Notes: generated by a model not told the origin, from the letters alone. A stretch of DNA of 40,000 bases from Neocallimastix lanati (nom. inval.) (GCA_016946835.1 JACVTC010000076.1:467501-507500), one strand, 5' to 3'; positions 1 through 11,035 are shown, numbered from the stretch's first letter. Translations and numbers: made by a program.

Positions 1-65
1 TATAATTATATATATAATTATATATTTTTATTAAACTTTTAATTAAATGCGTTTAAACCAAACGA

Positions 66-97
<32 letters not shown>

Positions 98-803
98 TTT
101 TTTTTTATTTAATATATAAATTTTTATTTAGTACGTGATATAAAATGAAATATTCAAACCTTAATTAATATAAAATTAGTTTTTATTATTCAAACATAAA
201 TTAATGACATAAATCAAATTTAAATCTAATGATTTTACAACAATTTCAATATGTGGCTTGATTTCTATATATTAATTATATTTATAATTAATAATAAATT
301 TTATAGCATAAATCAATGTTTTAATTATATTCTTATTATTTTATATTTATATTTATATAGTTATTAAATATTTCCTTAAATAATAATTATTAATAGTTTA
401 TTCTAATCACAGGAACAATTAATTAAATAGTTAATTATAACTAAATAACATAAAAATAAAGCATTTCTCTGAATTAAGAGAATAGCTAGTCGTGTAGTCG
501 TCGTTGTTAAGTAAAAGTTAAGATTAAAAGTTATATTATGTTAAGTTAGTTTGTAATTAAAAGAATAAGAAAGTTGTTAAATAGTCTTTTTAAATATATG
601 TAGTTTCTATATAAAATTAAATAAATAAATAAATAAATAATAAATTAATAAATTTAATAAATAAATCCCAACAAAAGTACATCGAACTTTTGAGTTGTAT
701 ATCATACGATTATATTAATTTTTACAATAAAATTTTATCAATATCTAATATATATCTAATATATATATATCTATTTAATATTAAAGAACATGGGAATTAA
801 GTT
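1..803. other. AT-rich spacer, no gene seen
   Basis: Very AT-rich sequence with homopolymer runs (T-tract near 81-106) and a TAAA microsatellite near 617-640. I see no coding frame. A slightly GC-richer patch near 480-520 and a hairpin at 669-697 are the only structured parts. It probably includes the upstream region of the LRR/CBM18 gene that follows. Confidence 0.6.
669..697. other. Hairpin upstream of LRR/CBM18 gene
   Basis: CAAC-AAAAGT (669-678) pairs with ACTTTT-(GA)-GTTG (686-697) around a 7-nt loop, giving a 10-bp stem with a 2-nt bulge. It lies about 100 bases before the first plausible ATG of the next gene. It could be a promoter or leader structure, the remnant of an old element, or chance in AT-rich DNA. 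Confidence 0.3.
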
Positions 804-2115
804 ATGAAGTTAAAAGTAGTAGTAGCAATGTTTGAAGATTATGTTTATGTTGAAGGAATTCCAGATTTTGTTTATTCTTTAAACAAATTTAAAGAATTTT
901 GAAATAACTTTAGATGATTTCGAACAAACTGGTAGTAATCTTTCCAAATTAAAAAATGTTGAGTCATTAGTCCTTCATTGTGAAGGATTAACAGGTTGTA
1001 AGATAAATGATAATGCCCTCAGTCAATTGACTAAATTAAAAAATTGTAAATGTTTACCTACTAATTCATTAGTTAATTTATAAATGATAATATTTATAAA
1101 TTTTAATGGTAAAATTATAATAATAAATATTAAATATATTTTAATTTTCATTATTATTTAATATTAATAGGCGCTTGAACGGATGTGATATATCACAAGC
1201 AAATATTAATGAATTAGGAAAATTACCAAATCTAACAAATTTGTATGAAAAAACTCTTCTTTTGTTTATTAAATATATATATATATATATATAAAATTTA
1301 TTAATTTTTATGAATTAAAGCAAAACAAAACAAAAAAACAAAAAAAAAAAAAAAAATTAAATTAAATTAAAAAATAAAAAAATACTAATTAGATTTTTTT
1401 TTTTTTTTTCATTTTTTATAATTTACACCTACATTAAAAGAAAAATAACTGGTTATGCCGTTAATGTTGATTTTTCTCCTGTTAAAAATGTTTTAAGGTA
1501 TTTTACTTTTGGAAAAAAAACAAACAATGTTAATAATAATAATAATAATAATGCCAATCATTATAATATAAGAATTGAATAATTAAAAATTTAGTGATAG
1601 TAATTATTCAATTTATAATTAAATCATTAAATAAAAATATTAGAATGCTGATATCTTATTATTTTTTTCCTTTATTTATTTAAATATTAGTGATAAAGAA
1701 ATATCTAAATATCCAAAGGTATGTGAAAAAGGATCCAAAAAATTGTAAGGTCAATAAAACTACTACTACTACTACTACAAAGAAAAGCAGTATCACTACT
1801 AAAAAGACAACCACTACCTCTGTAACATCCACTTCAACTAATGGTAAATGTGGAGGTAATAATGGTGTTTGTCCATCGGGTCAATGCTGTAGTAAGTATG
1901 ATTATTGTGGTACTAGTGATAAACATTGTGGTACTGGATGTCAATCTGAATTTGGAAAATGTACCGCTACTACCTCTTCTAATGGTAAATATGGTCCACA
2001 AAATGGTAATACCAAATGTCCATCGGGTCAATGTTGTAGTAAGTATGGCTATTGTGGTACTAGTGATAAATATTGCGGTACGGGTTGTCAATCTGAATTT
2101 GGAAAATGTCATTGA
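804..2115 (+). pseudogene. LRR plus CBM18 protein gene, multi-exon and frame-broken
   Basis: Several in-phase segments describe one secreted-type protein of the LRR-CBM18 kind common in anaerobic fungi. ATG at 804 opens a 33-codon frame ending in TGA near 900. The frame one base over continues to about 1082 with LRR-like text (SNLSKLKNVESLVL; NALSQLTKLKN). A probable intron ends in TTAATAG at about 1170, followed by LNGCDISQANINELGKLPNL, a typical LRR unit. Another short coding patch lies at about 1440-1497 (GYAVNVDFSPVKNVLR). A last probable intron ends in ATTAG at 1690. The exon at 1691 begins in one frame ([13 protein letters not shown]) and shifts after codon GAAAAA near 1730 into the CBM18 frame. 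At least two one-base breaks are seen. It may be a pseudogene or a real gene with assembly indels; exon borders are inferred. Confidence 0.6.
1691..2115 (+). CDS. Last exon: two CBM18 chitin-binding domains
   Basis: The frame ending at the TGA at 2113-2115 has a Lys/Thr-rich linker (poly-Thr from about 1759) and two hevein-type chitin-binding domains. The first (about 1843-1962) reads [15 protein letters not shown], then [15 protein letters not shown] and a final C after EFGK. The second (about 1984-2112) has the same pattern, but its first Cys is replaced (NGKYGPQNG), so it lacks one disulphide partner unless the Cys in [10 protein letters not shown] compensates. CBM18 binds chitin or other GlcNAc polymers. 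In anaerobic fungi it is often joined to LRR or enzyme domains on secreted proteins. A GTG at 1690 is not a real start; it straddles the probable splice acceptor, so this is an exon of the upstream LRR gene. Confidence 0.75.
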
Positions 2116-3536
2116 AGGGATAACTCTTGGATATACACATCATTCAACCATTCCTCACATGATAATAATTAAAATTTTTACTTAAAATAAAAATAAATAT
2201 TTACCTTACATAGGAAAGAGTAATCAAAAAAATCAAAAAAAAAAAAAAAAAAAAAAAGTGATATATATTATATAAAATTATAGTTTTTTTTTTTTTTTAA
2301 AAAAAAAAAAAAATTATTAATATTACTAAATTAGTAAAATATTTTTATTTTTTATATTATTTTTATTAATATTAAAAATAAAAATAAAAATTTACATAAT
2401 ATTAATACCAATGATATACTAATAACATTAATATTATCAATATTAAATAATAATAACAATAACATTATCTTAAATTTTTTTTTTTTTTAATAGAAATATT
2501 TATATATTTAATTTGTTTCATATCATTATTTTATAATTATATTATTAATTTATTATAATTCAAATTTATTTACATCAATATCATTACTTAAATATAAAGC
2601 GCAAAACCTAAGTAATTATTAAAAAAAAATTAGTTAAAACTAATATTAAATATCTATTATATATAATTAATCAGTTTTAAGAATTTTTTTTTTTTTTTTT
2701 TTAATAGATTTTATCAATATATCACTTTTACTTAATACATACGCAATATATAATTTTTAAAATATCATAATATCTATTATATAATATATAGTTATTTTTA
2801 TACATGCGCATATAAAACTATTTTTATTGTTATTTTTCTATTCTAAAATAATTTTCTATTTTTATTAAAATTATTTATTATTAAACATTTAATAAATAAT
2901 TAAATTATATTAAATTATATTAAATATTTAATATGATAATAATATAAAATAGGAATTATTTTTTTCTTATTTATAGGTCTTTTTATAAATTCATTATTTA
3001 TAAAAAAGAAAAAAAAAAAAAAGTATATTTTATTTTATATTATTATTATTACTATAATTTTTTTTTATTTTTTATTTTTTATTTTTTATTAGTTGTATTG
3101 ATTTATTAAATAAATAGAAAAAAAAATTTTTTTTTTTTATTTCTTTATATTATTTATATTTTAAATTATATAAAATTTAAAAATAATAATAATAATAATA
3201 ATTTAAAAATGTGATTTTATCTTTAAATATGTAAATAAAAGAAAGAAAAATTAATAAATAAAAATACAAATATTTTAACAAAGAAATAAAAAGTTTACAT
3301 TATATTATATTATATTATATTATATATTATTATTTTATTTATAATCATTTTAATTTTAAATTTGGTGTTAATTTTTGAAACATACACAAAAACAAAAATT
3401 CAGAAATTAAATTATTAATTCAATATAATATAAAAAACAAAAAAAAAAAAAAAAAAAAAGAAAGAAAGAAAAACAAGTGGAAAAAGTTTTATTATATTTA
3501 ATGAAAAAAAAAAATTATTTATTAATTTATGTATTT
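2116..3536. other. AT-rich spacer, no gene seen
   Basis: Long A and T runs and TAT/TAA microsatellites with no reading frame of protein character. Nothing recognisable beyond the target site of the LINE that begins at 3552. Confidence 0.7.
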
Positions 3537-3551
3537 ATTATTTTATTTATT
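3537..3551. repeat. LINE target-site duplication, 5' copy
   Basis: ATTATTTTATTTATT here matches base for base the sequence right after the LINE poly(A) at 8561-8575. It fixes the element's 5' end at about 3552. Because the site is AT-rich, the border is uncertain by one or two bases. Confidence 0.75.
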
Positions 3552-3591
3552 CCCCAATGATGGAACCTAAGCTGTATGGTTTCTGAGGGGA
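3551..3591 (+). ncRNA. Box C/D-like kink-turn hairpin at the LINE 5' end
   Basis: A GC-richer island in AT-rich DNA. TCCCC (3551-3555) pairs with GGGGA (3587-3591). GGAACC (3562-3567) pairs with GGTTTC (3578-3583), with one G-T wobble, around a 10-nt loop. Between the stems, AAT-GA-T (3556-3561) faces T-GA (3584-3586). This is the kink-turn rule: a three-base bulge, tandem sheared G.A pairs, then U.U and G-C pairs. In box terms, ATGATGG (3557-3563) is box C with one deviation and CTGA (3583-3586) is a perfect box D. Such folds bind Snu13/15.5K/L7Ae proteins. The C-to-D distance is too short for a guide snoRNA, so it is more likely an RNA-protein site on the element's transcript. The fold is seen; the function is inferred. 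Confidence 0.5.
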
Positions 3592-4160
3592 TTCAGCAAT
3601 TAGTATAATAATAAAATCTTAATTATTTTTCAATCTTATATGCAATTTCAATCTTTTTATATAAAACATAACTGTAGTTTTTTAAATCAATTATTCAATC
3701 AAAAGAATTTTTTACACTATACTACTAACAATATTGTTTTTGTTTTTTTCTTATATTTTTTAAATTTTTTCTATATTTTTTCTATACTTTATATATATAT
3801 ATATATACTTTTTTATCGTTATATATGTTATTTTATATCTCTATATTAATTTTTTACTTTAGGTTTTTTAATTTTCATATCCTTTTACAATATTTTAACA
3901 TATATATAAAAAAAAAAAAAAAAAAAAAAAAATAAAATAAATTTACTATTTTACATTATTTTATTGAATAAATAATTTTTCCACTAACATTGTTTTTTAA
4001 ATATATCTTAGGAAATACAATTCATGTGAAACTATTAACTCTTATATTCAGTAAACTTAAATGTTAAATATTTTATATATAATTCTTTGGTATTCAATCA
4101 TTATAATCAATTCATTTTAAATAGAAATTAAGTCAGTTCTTTTCTCAACTAACTCTAAAC
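3592..4160 (+). other. LINE 5' untranslated region
   Basis: AT-rich stretch between the terminal hairpin and the first ATG of the coding region. It includes an A-tract near 3909-3932 and T-rich runs. A 69-codon frame at 3640-3849 is Phe/Tyr/Ile-only and looks like low-complexity noise. No promoter motif was recognised. Confidence 0.5.
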
Positions 4161-7100
4161 ATGGATGCTTCTAGTTCTGTTAACACTACTCTCTTCCATC
4201 GTGGTTTCTACTGCTTCGGAAATCATATGAATAATTATAGCCTTATTTTCATTCATGACCTTAATTCTTGGTCCCCTAGAAAACTAATGGCACAAGTTAT
4301 TAGTAAGATCCCTTACTACAATGAAATTATTCCATATGTTAAAAAACTTTTTTCTCCAAGGTATGGCTCATACTTCATTATTAGGGTTAATAAATACAAA
4401 AATGATCTTCATCTTTTTCTATGTTTTAAATTTCTTAAGAGATGAAATTCCTGAAACAGCTAAAATTACCTGGTCCTTGTGTAATAAACTGAATCAAAAG
4501 AACAAAGTCGAGAAAATCTAATAACATTGATGTTGAACTTAATCCTATGGCAAAAGATTTTTTCTCTAGCCATCTAAATTCAAATTCTTCTTTCTTTAAT
4601 CTCTGTGTTAGTTGGAATATTAACGGTTGGAATACTGAAAAGCGAGATAGTATTTTGTATCTCAACTCTACTTTTAAACCTATATGTATCTGTCTACAAG
4701 AAACTGGAAAAAGTAAATATCTACCAAAAGATGTTTCATCACCTTTAATTCCAATATTACAACTCAGTTTTCCTTAAAGCTAATCCTAAAACCCCTGGTA
4801 TGAGAGGACTCTTTATTGGTGTTCATTCTTTGTGCTCTTTCTTCCAAGAACCGTTTTTATACAAATATATCATTTCAGTTAATATTACTTCTTTTTGGAA
4901 TCAAAAATGTACTATTGGCAATATCTAACTTCCCTCAAAGCAAATGGAAGGAAGCAAGACTAGTTGCTTTTGATGAACTCTCTCAATGGTTACGTTTTCA
5001 CAATAGAAAAAAAATGTTCCGGCTGTCCTAGTTGGTGACTTTAACATGTCATTAAAGAAGATCAAAACATACATTTCAAATAATTTTCCTAATTGGTATA
5101 TTGCTCCTTTTATATGGTAATCAATTTACATATGCTAAAAGGTACTAGATCATCTTTTCATTGATCATGTCATCTATAATGAGGCTTTGGCATCCCATAT
5201 TAATAAAACCTCGGTGTGTACTTCGTTTTATGGTATTTCTGATCATAAACCTATTTTACTTTCTTGCAACAAAGTTCTCTCCGATGGTTTTATAAGGCCT
5301 ACTAAAGTTTCTAAATGGTCAACTCATATTTTGTAAAACAAAAAATTCAGATATTTTATCACATAATTATTTTTCCAATCCTAGAAAATGACCTCGATTC
5401 TCATTACAATTCGCTTACGGCTGATGAAATGGTAGAAAAATTTATCAATACAGCAAATAATATCGGGAAAGATATTAAGGCTTTTATTCCAACAAATTTA
5501 AAGGGCTCTGCTTTTCATTGTCCTTATTACATTAAAAAACTATCTCATGAAAAACATATTGTATTTCGGAATATTAAGCCTTACTATAATTGTGAAAATG
5601 TTGATAATTACCTTGAACAAATTTAATAAATATGAAAAATTTTGCAAATTAATCAAGAAAACTAAGAGTAAATTTCGTTCTGCTAGATTTAACGCTAATA
5701 TAGTAAAAATAGGTAAGGTAATTATTTTTTGAATAAAGATTTCAAAAATGGTTGGAGATGTTTAAAGAATATGGCTAAAACCATCATATTCATCTACCTC
5801 CCTTACTTGCATTAAATCTAAATTTGGTCAAGATATATTATCTCTTCTTCAAAGCAATTAGATAGATGGGCTGAATATTATAAAGATCTTGCTTCGGATC
5901 CCTCAGGTCACAGCCTTAATCGTAATTACTGGAATCATGCTTTAAGGAATATTAGTTTTAGATCCTCTACCTGGAATATAAATGGTCCTATTACGATTGA
6001 AGATATTAAAAAAAACTATTTCATCGATGAAAAATAACAAAGCACCAGGCCCCGATGGTATCCCGATTGAATTCTACAAAGCTCTGTTTTGCAATGAAGA
6101 ATTACTAGAAACACATCCTGCTGCTGGAAAATGTCTTAAATTGATATTTAATAAAATATGGAATGGGTCATTTCCTAAAAAATGGAACTCAGCTTCTATT
6201 GTATCCATTCCTAAGAAGGGTGACCTATCAGATTGTAGTAATTATCGAGGTATTTCTCTCATTTAACGTTGGACTAAAAATCATTTCAAAAATTATAACA
6301 GATAGAATATCTACTTACGCACTCTCACACAATTTCATTAGACCTGAACAATTTGGATTTCGCAACCGCGAAGAATGCATTAGTTTATTCATTTCCGTTA
6401 GAGAAATTTGTCAAAGAAGAAAATTCCAAGGAAAATTCACATATTTAGCTTTTTTTAGATCTTAAAAAAACTTATGATTCAGTTCCTATTTTTTAACATT
6501 CTTACTAAATTATATCATTATGGAGTACGCGGTAAATGTTTTGATTTTCTTTGTAATCTATATACTTCATCTAAAGCTCGTGCTCGATTTGCTTCAATGT
6601 TATCAAATGAATTTCCTATTAAAAGAGGTGTTCGTCAAAGGTTGTCCTTTATCTCCAATCTTATTCAATTTATTCATCAATGATATACTAAATGACTGTG
6701 AAAAGTATGGTGTTAATGTTGGAAGAAAAAAAAGTGTTGTGGTGGACTCTTTGCTGATGATGTTGTTCTCATTGCTCCAAGTGCAAAAAAAATTAAGAAA
6801 AATTATTAAAAAAAGGTACATAAATGGGCTAATTTAAATGAAATGACTTTTGGTATTGAAAAGTGTGCAACTATGGTTATAAAACCAATGAACTTCCAAC
6901 CTCCTCCAAACTATTGTGATCCAACCTTCTATTTAGGAAAGAAATGATATTCCTAAAGTTTCTAGTTATGTCTATCTTGGTATTCCTTTTTCAGATGATC
7001 TCCTACTAGAACACATTATCATCTCACATGCATTTTAAAGTTAGAAAATCCCTTCTTTCATTTACACGTTTCTTCTCAAATAAACTTATTCCTATTGTAT

Positions 7101-8370
7101 ACAAGAAAAAAGTTCGTCAATCCTTTGTTATTAGTAAAGTAATTTATTATTCTCCTTTACTTGGTTCAAACAAATCTAGAACGGCTAGAATTCAAACATT
7201 AATTAATACTGGTCTATTTTGGTGTATCGGTTCCTTCTCTAAAAATGGTAAAACAAATACAGAAAACAATGACTATATTAGACATAATTCAACAATGAGT
7301 ACTTATGCTTTATCTCGAGATCTAAGCATCCCTCCTATTGCTGGTATCTGCGCAGCCTTACAGATTAAATCATTTGCAAAATGGAGTAAATCAAACTGTA
7401 TCATAAAGGATCTTATTAAATCTATTCCCAAAATGCCTTATTATTCCTGGACTAAAGAATCTAGAACACTATTATAAAAAAAATCAAAAGATATAAATGT
7501 GTAAAAATATGACGATATTATAGAACGTTACTGGAAATCAGTTTCCAGATTTCAAGGTATTAAAGGTCAAAAACTACTACGATAGTAACAAGTTCTCAAA
7601 CAATAAAGCTATAATTATGCTTAGCTTAAAATATCCCCAATTCAACTTAAGATTTTCATGGATTATACGTTTACGCTGTGGTTATAAATACAATACTACT
7701 ATTGCTATTAGAATGGGTAAAGTTTCAGAAGATTGTTCCAAAGTCTTGCCCCTGTTGTGGTGAAGGTAATCAATCTTTTTGAACATTGGATTTTTAAATG
7801 CGATGCTCTTGCATCTTTTTAGATGGAATTCTTTAAATTTCATCGATGATCTCTATGTTTTATTCCTTAGGAAGATTAGAGCGTTTAATCCTCTTTCTTC
7901 CTATGACTCTATTTCTGATTTTTGAAGATTATATCAATCATTATAATATACTTGTTCCTTCTTGGTGGAACTTTAGTTTTTAATGAACTACATTTCGATA
8001 GTGGGGAACAGAGACATTTAAATGAACTACTTTTCAAAGGTTCATCTGAGTCACCTGTTCCAAAAATTGTGGGCTTGGCGGAATTCTTAAACAAGGGCAA
8101 TACCTATCATAAGTAGTTCGTTTGAGCTATTATTTGTTAGGTATTGCAAAATATCAAACTTAACCAAGAGCGTCGACGTCGTACTGATAAGGCATAATGA
8201 TAATACAGGATCGTCATCTATTACTACGAAGGGTGATTCTCGCCCTAGTAGCTCAATAAATGATGAATCCGGGGAAAGTTTAGTGGACACCACACTATCT
8301 ATTTTAAGGATGTTACTTCTAAATTTTAATTCTTTTTTATTTGATAGGAAGGGAAAAATTCCCGCATAGT
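4161..8370 (+). pseudogene. LINE polyprotein: APE endonuclease, reverse transcriptase, CCHC
   Basis: ATG at 4161 starts an unrecognised N-terminal part. It is followed by APE endonuclease motifs: SWNINGWN (about 4610), CLQET (about 4690), VGDFN (about 5035) and SDHKPIL (about 5240). Reverse transcriptase blocks follow: NNKAPGPDGIPIEFYK (about 6033), WNSASIVSIPKKGD and NYRGISL (to 6265), PEQFGFR (about 6345), LKKTYDSV (about 6460), RGVRQ then GCPLSPILFNLFINDI (about 6625-6690), the catalytic FADD (about 6755) and YVYLGIPF (about 6968). Downstream comes CPCCGEG...HWIFKC (about 7745-7805), a CX2C-H-C motif usual after the RT of many LINEs. Frames change at least ten times and several stops occur, so no functional protein can come from this copy. 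A Ser-rich tail of about 88 residues ends in TAG near 8370. Confidence 0.85.
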
Positions 8371-8524
8371 ACAACTTGCCAAAATACATAGTATTTTTGA
8401 GCTTTTTATTTTTTTTAATTTTTTAACTTTTTATTTTTATTTTTAATTTTAAATGTACTTTTTCACCTACATGTATTTTTTAATCAAAAATTAATAAAGT
8501 TATGGAAGTGTATTCTCTTCCCTG

Positions 8525-8527
<3 letters not shown>
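8371..8527 (+). other. LINE 3' untranslated region
   Basis: AT-rich stretch after the last coding stop. It ends with TATTCTCTTCCCTGTCT directly before the poly(A) tail, and the pyrimidine-rich end may be part of the signal recognised by the element's own reverse transcriptase. Confidence 0.5.
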
Positions 8528-8560
<33 letters not shown>

Positions 8561-8563
<3 letters not shown>

Positions 8564-8604
8564 ATTTTATTTATTAAAAAAAAAAAAAAAAAAATTATTT
8601 TATT

Positions 8605-8637
<33 letters not shown>

Positions 8638-8640
8638 ATA
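8561..8640. repeat. LINE target-site duplication, 3' copy, and a second tandem copy
   Basis: The 15-bp site ATTATTTTATTTATT follows the poly(A) at 8561-8575, then 18 A, then an identical second copy (8594-8608) and another long A run. The pattern A(n)-site-A(n)-site-A(n) suggests slippage of a tail-plus-site unit, or a second retroposition event that delivered only poly(A) at the same site. Confidence 0.7.
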
Positions 8641-9480
8641 TATTTAATTAATAATTATTACTTTAATTGTTTTATTTAAATTTTATAAATAATTTTAATA
8701 AATTTATCCTTTTAATAACAAACGAAAAAAGTTCATTTAATAATTTTAAATAAAAAAAAAAAAATTTTTTTGTTAATTATCACATTGTAAAAACAATAAT
8801 ATTTAAATAAATTTATGTTAATTGATTCCACTTTTTGAAAATATCACATATAAAAATAACACTTTGTTCTATCTTTTTTTTTTTTTTTTTTTTTTTGCTA
8901 AAAATTGATTTTTTAATAATTTCTTAAATTCAAAAAAAAAATTGTATATATATAAAAATTATAGATATACAATTTTTATATTTTGATATTTTGATTTTTT
9001 GATATTTTTAGTTAACGTAACACAATTTATTAATACTAAAGTTAATAATTGAAAATATGAATAAATAAAAAAATTTTTTTTTTTTTTTAAATATCATAAT
9101 TATTAATTATAATTATAAATTATAAATATTAATTAAAAAAAAATAAATTTTTTAAAATTTTAAAGTTTAATTTTCTTTTTTTTTTAACCATTATTTCTTC
9201 AGATCTAACATTATAATTAAGTTAATTTAACTAATTAACAAATTAAAATACAAATAAATAAATAAATAATTGTTATTACTAATAAATAAATGATTATTTA
9301 ATAATACAAAAAAATACTTTAATAGTAAAATATTTCTCTTTCATTTTTATTTTTATTTTATTTCAAAAAAATTAATAATTCATGAACCTTTAAATAAATA
9401 AATATGAATTAATATTCCTTCATTTATAAAAATAATAAAATATATTCTATTAACTTTAAAATTTCTATTATTTTACAATA
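8641..9480. other. AT-rich spacer and probable promoter region of the ankyrin gene
   Basis: No gene seen. Homopolymers dominate (T-tract about 8873-8896, T-tract about 9069-9088). The final 60 bases before the ATG at 9481 are AT-rich with no motif that I can name as a core promoter. Confidence 0.5.
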
Positions 9481-10887
9481 ATGGAAAATTCTGAAAATGA
9501 AAACTATTTTAAAACATTAATTACAGCTATTGATAATAGAGATATTAACCTAATAAATGCTATAATAACCAACAGTAATACTACTACTACTACTACTAAC
9601 ATAAATATTACTACTAGTACTACTCCTACTACTACTAATAATAATAATAATAATAGTAATAAAGAAAATAGTAATAAAAAAGACGTTTTATTAGAATTAT
9701 ATATATATGATAATTCCTTACTTACTACTGAAAGATTGCATTTTATCATAAGAAAATGCACTAGTTATTTATATGTATCCATATCTCTTATGAAAAAATT
9801 AATCAACGATAATAATACGGAATTACTATTGTTTATATTAAAGCATTTAAGCTTTTTTGATAATGAATTAGTTTTAAAGCTACTTCTTCTTTATAGAAAT
9901 AAAACCCCCATCAGCGACATTGATTTAATTCAACAAATATCAAATGAAAAATATAAAATAATAAATAAAAACTACAAGAATCCTTTTTTTCATATTAATA
10001 ATTGCTTGGTAAGAGTTTGTAGAAATGGAAATTTTTATGCCATGAGATACTTAATAAAACTTGGAGCAAATATTAATCAAGAAACAAAAGATGGTAAGGC
10101 ACCGATCATTAGTGCTTGTGGATGCGGAAATATGAAAATAGTCAATTATTTAGTGGAACATGGAGCGGATATAAATCAAACGAATAGAAATGGTGAAACA
10201 CCACTCTTTACAGCCTGTGCGAATGGAGATGAAACGATGGCAAAATATTTAATTGAACTTGGAGCAAATGTAAATAAAGCAAACCACAAAGGTGACTCCC
10301 CAATATTCAAAGCCTGTAGAAGTGGAAATGAAAAATTAGTTGAATATTTAATTTCGCTGGGAGTCATCGATATAAACAAAAAAAATGGTGAGGGAGAAAC
10401 GCCAATATTTAAAGCTTGTGAATGCGGAAATGAAAATATAGTTAAGTATTTAGTGGAGCACGGTGCCGATGTAAATAATGAAGTCTGGAATGGTTTAACT
10501 CCAATATTTAGAGCCATTGAAAGTGGAAATGAAATCATCGTCCAATATATATTGGATCATGGAGCTTACGTCAACAAAGAAAAAATGGATGGTAAGACCC
10601 CAGCGTTAGTAGCATGTCAAAAAGGAAACATAAATTTGCTCAGCCATTTAATTGACCATGGAGCAAACATAAATCAAGAGAATAAATATGGTGTGACACC
10701 AATAATTAGTGCATGTGAACGGGGAAATGAAACCCTGGTCAAATATTTAGTTAAGCATGGGGCCAAAGTAAATTTACCGAACCTAAATGGTGAAACCCCC
10801 ATCGGTTATGCCAGTAAAAATGGATTTACGAATATAGTTGAATATTTAATTAAACAGGGAGCAAGTGTAAATAAAAGTAAATACTAA
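9481..10887 (+). CDS. Ankyrin-repeat protein, 468 aa, intact
   Basis: The reading frame is uninterrupted. Residues 1-30 form a helical start (KTLITAIDNRDINLINAII). Residues about 34-64 are low-complexity Thr/Asn from trinucleotide repeats. Residues about 66-175 form an alpha-helical domain (KKDVLLELY; ELVLKLLLLYRNKT) also found in the ankyrin gene at 29290-31410. Residues about 176-468 hold nine 33-residue ankyrin repeats of the form NGETPIFKACxxGNExxVxYLxxHGADVN; the fourth has one extra residue (LGVIDIN). No signal peptide or membrane segment is seen, so a cytosolic protein-protein interaction role is likely. ATG at 9481 is preferred because the shared N-terminal family pattern starts there. 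No partner or pathway can be named. Ankyrin families of this type are expanded in anaerobic fungi. Confidence 0.9.
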   Translation: MENSENENYFKTLITAIDNRDINLINAIITNSNTTTTTTNINITTSTTPTTTNNNNNNSNKENSNKKDVLLELYIYDNSLLTTERLHFIIRKCTSYLYVSISLMKKLINDNNTELLLFILKHLSFFDNELVLKLLLLYRNKTPISDIDLIQQISNEKYKIINKNYKNPFFHINNCLVRVCRNGNFYAMRYLIKLGANINQETKDGKAPIISACGCGNMKIVNYLVEHGADINQTNRNGETPLFTACANGDETMAKYLIELGANVNKANHKGDSPIFKACRSGNEKLVEYLISLGVIDINKKNGEGETPIFKACECGNENIVKYLVEHGADVNNEVWNGLTPIFRAIESGNEIIVQYILDHGAYVNKEKMDGKTPALVACQKGNINLLSHLIDHGANINQENKYGVTPIISACERGNETLVKYLVKHGAKVNLPNLNGETPIGYASKNGFTNIVEYLIKQGASVNKSKY

Positions 10888-11000
10888 CGATGATAAACCA
10901 TGAATAAGTATAATATGAAAAAAAAAAATTAAAAAAAAAAAAAAAAAAAAAAAAATAAAAATATGGATAAATATTTAATTTGAATTTTGAATCAATATAT

Positions 11001-11035
<35 letters not shown>

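Larger units (their letters stand above)
3552..8560 (+). mobile_element. Full-length non-LTR retrotransposon (LINE), coding-dead
   Basis: A 5.0-kb element bounded by 15-bp direct repeats (3537-3551 and 8561-8575) and ending in poly(A) (8528-8560). It has a 5' region of about 0.6 kb, one long broken reading frame (4161 to about 8370) with APE-type endonuclease, reverse transcriptase and a CCHC motif, and a 3' UTR of about 155 bases. Exact TSDs and the tail indicate insertion by target-primed reverse transcription. Because the 5' end is present, this is not the usual 5'-truncated copy. The clade is unassigned: no RNase H domain was recognised, and the EN-RT-CCHC order fits several fungal and plant L1/Tad-like groups. 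Confidence 0.85.

Noticed and set aside
3551-3591. Ordinary box C/D guide snoRNA
   Set aside because: Boxes C and D are separated by only 19 bases and there is no room for a guide or for C'/D' boxes.
3551-3600. HDV-like ribozyme at the LINE 5' end
   Set aside because: Only a 4-5 bp outer stem and one inner stem form. The nested double pseudoknot, starting G and P4/J4-2 parts of HDV-like ribozymes are not seen.
7909-8116. Small separate gene at the LINE end
   Set aside because: Better explained as the C-terminal continuation of the LINE reading frame after a frameshift.
8087-8389. 100-codon minus-strand frame over the LINE 3' part
   Set aside because: It is the reverse shadow of plus-strand Ser-rich coding text and has no family features.
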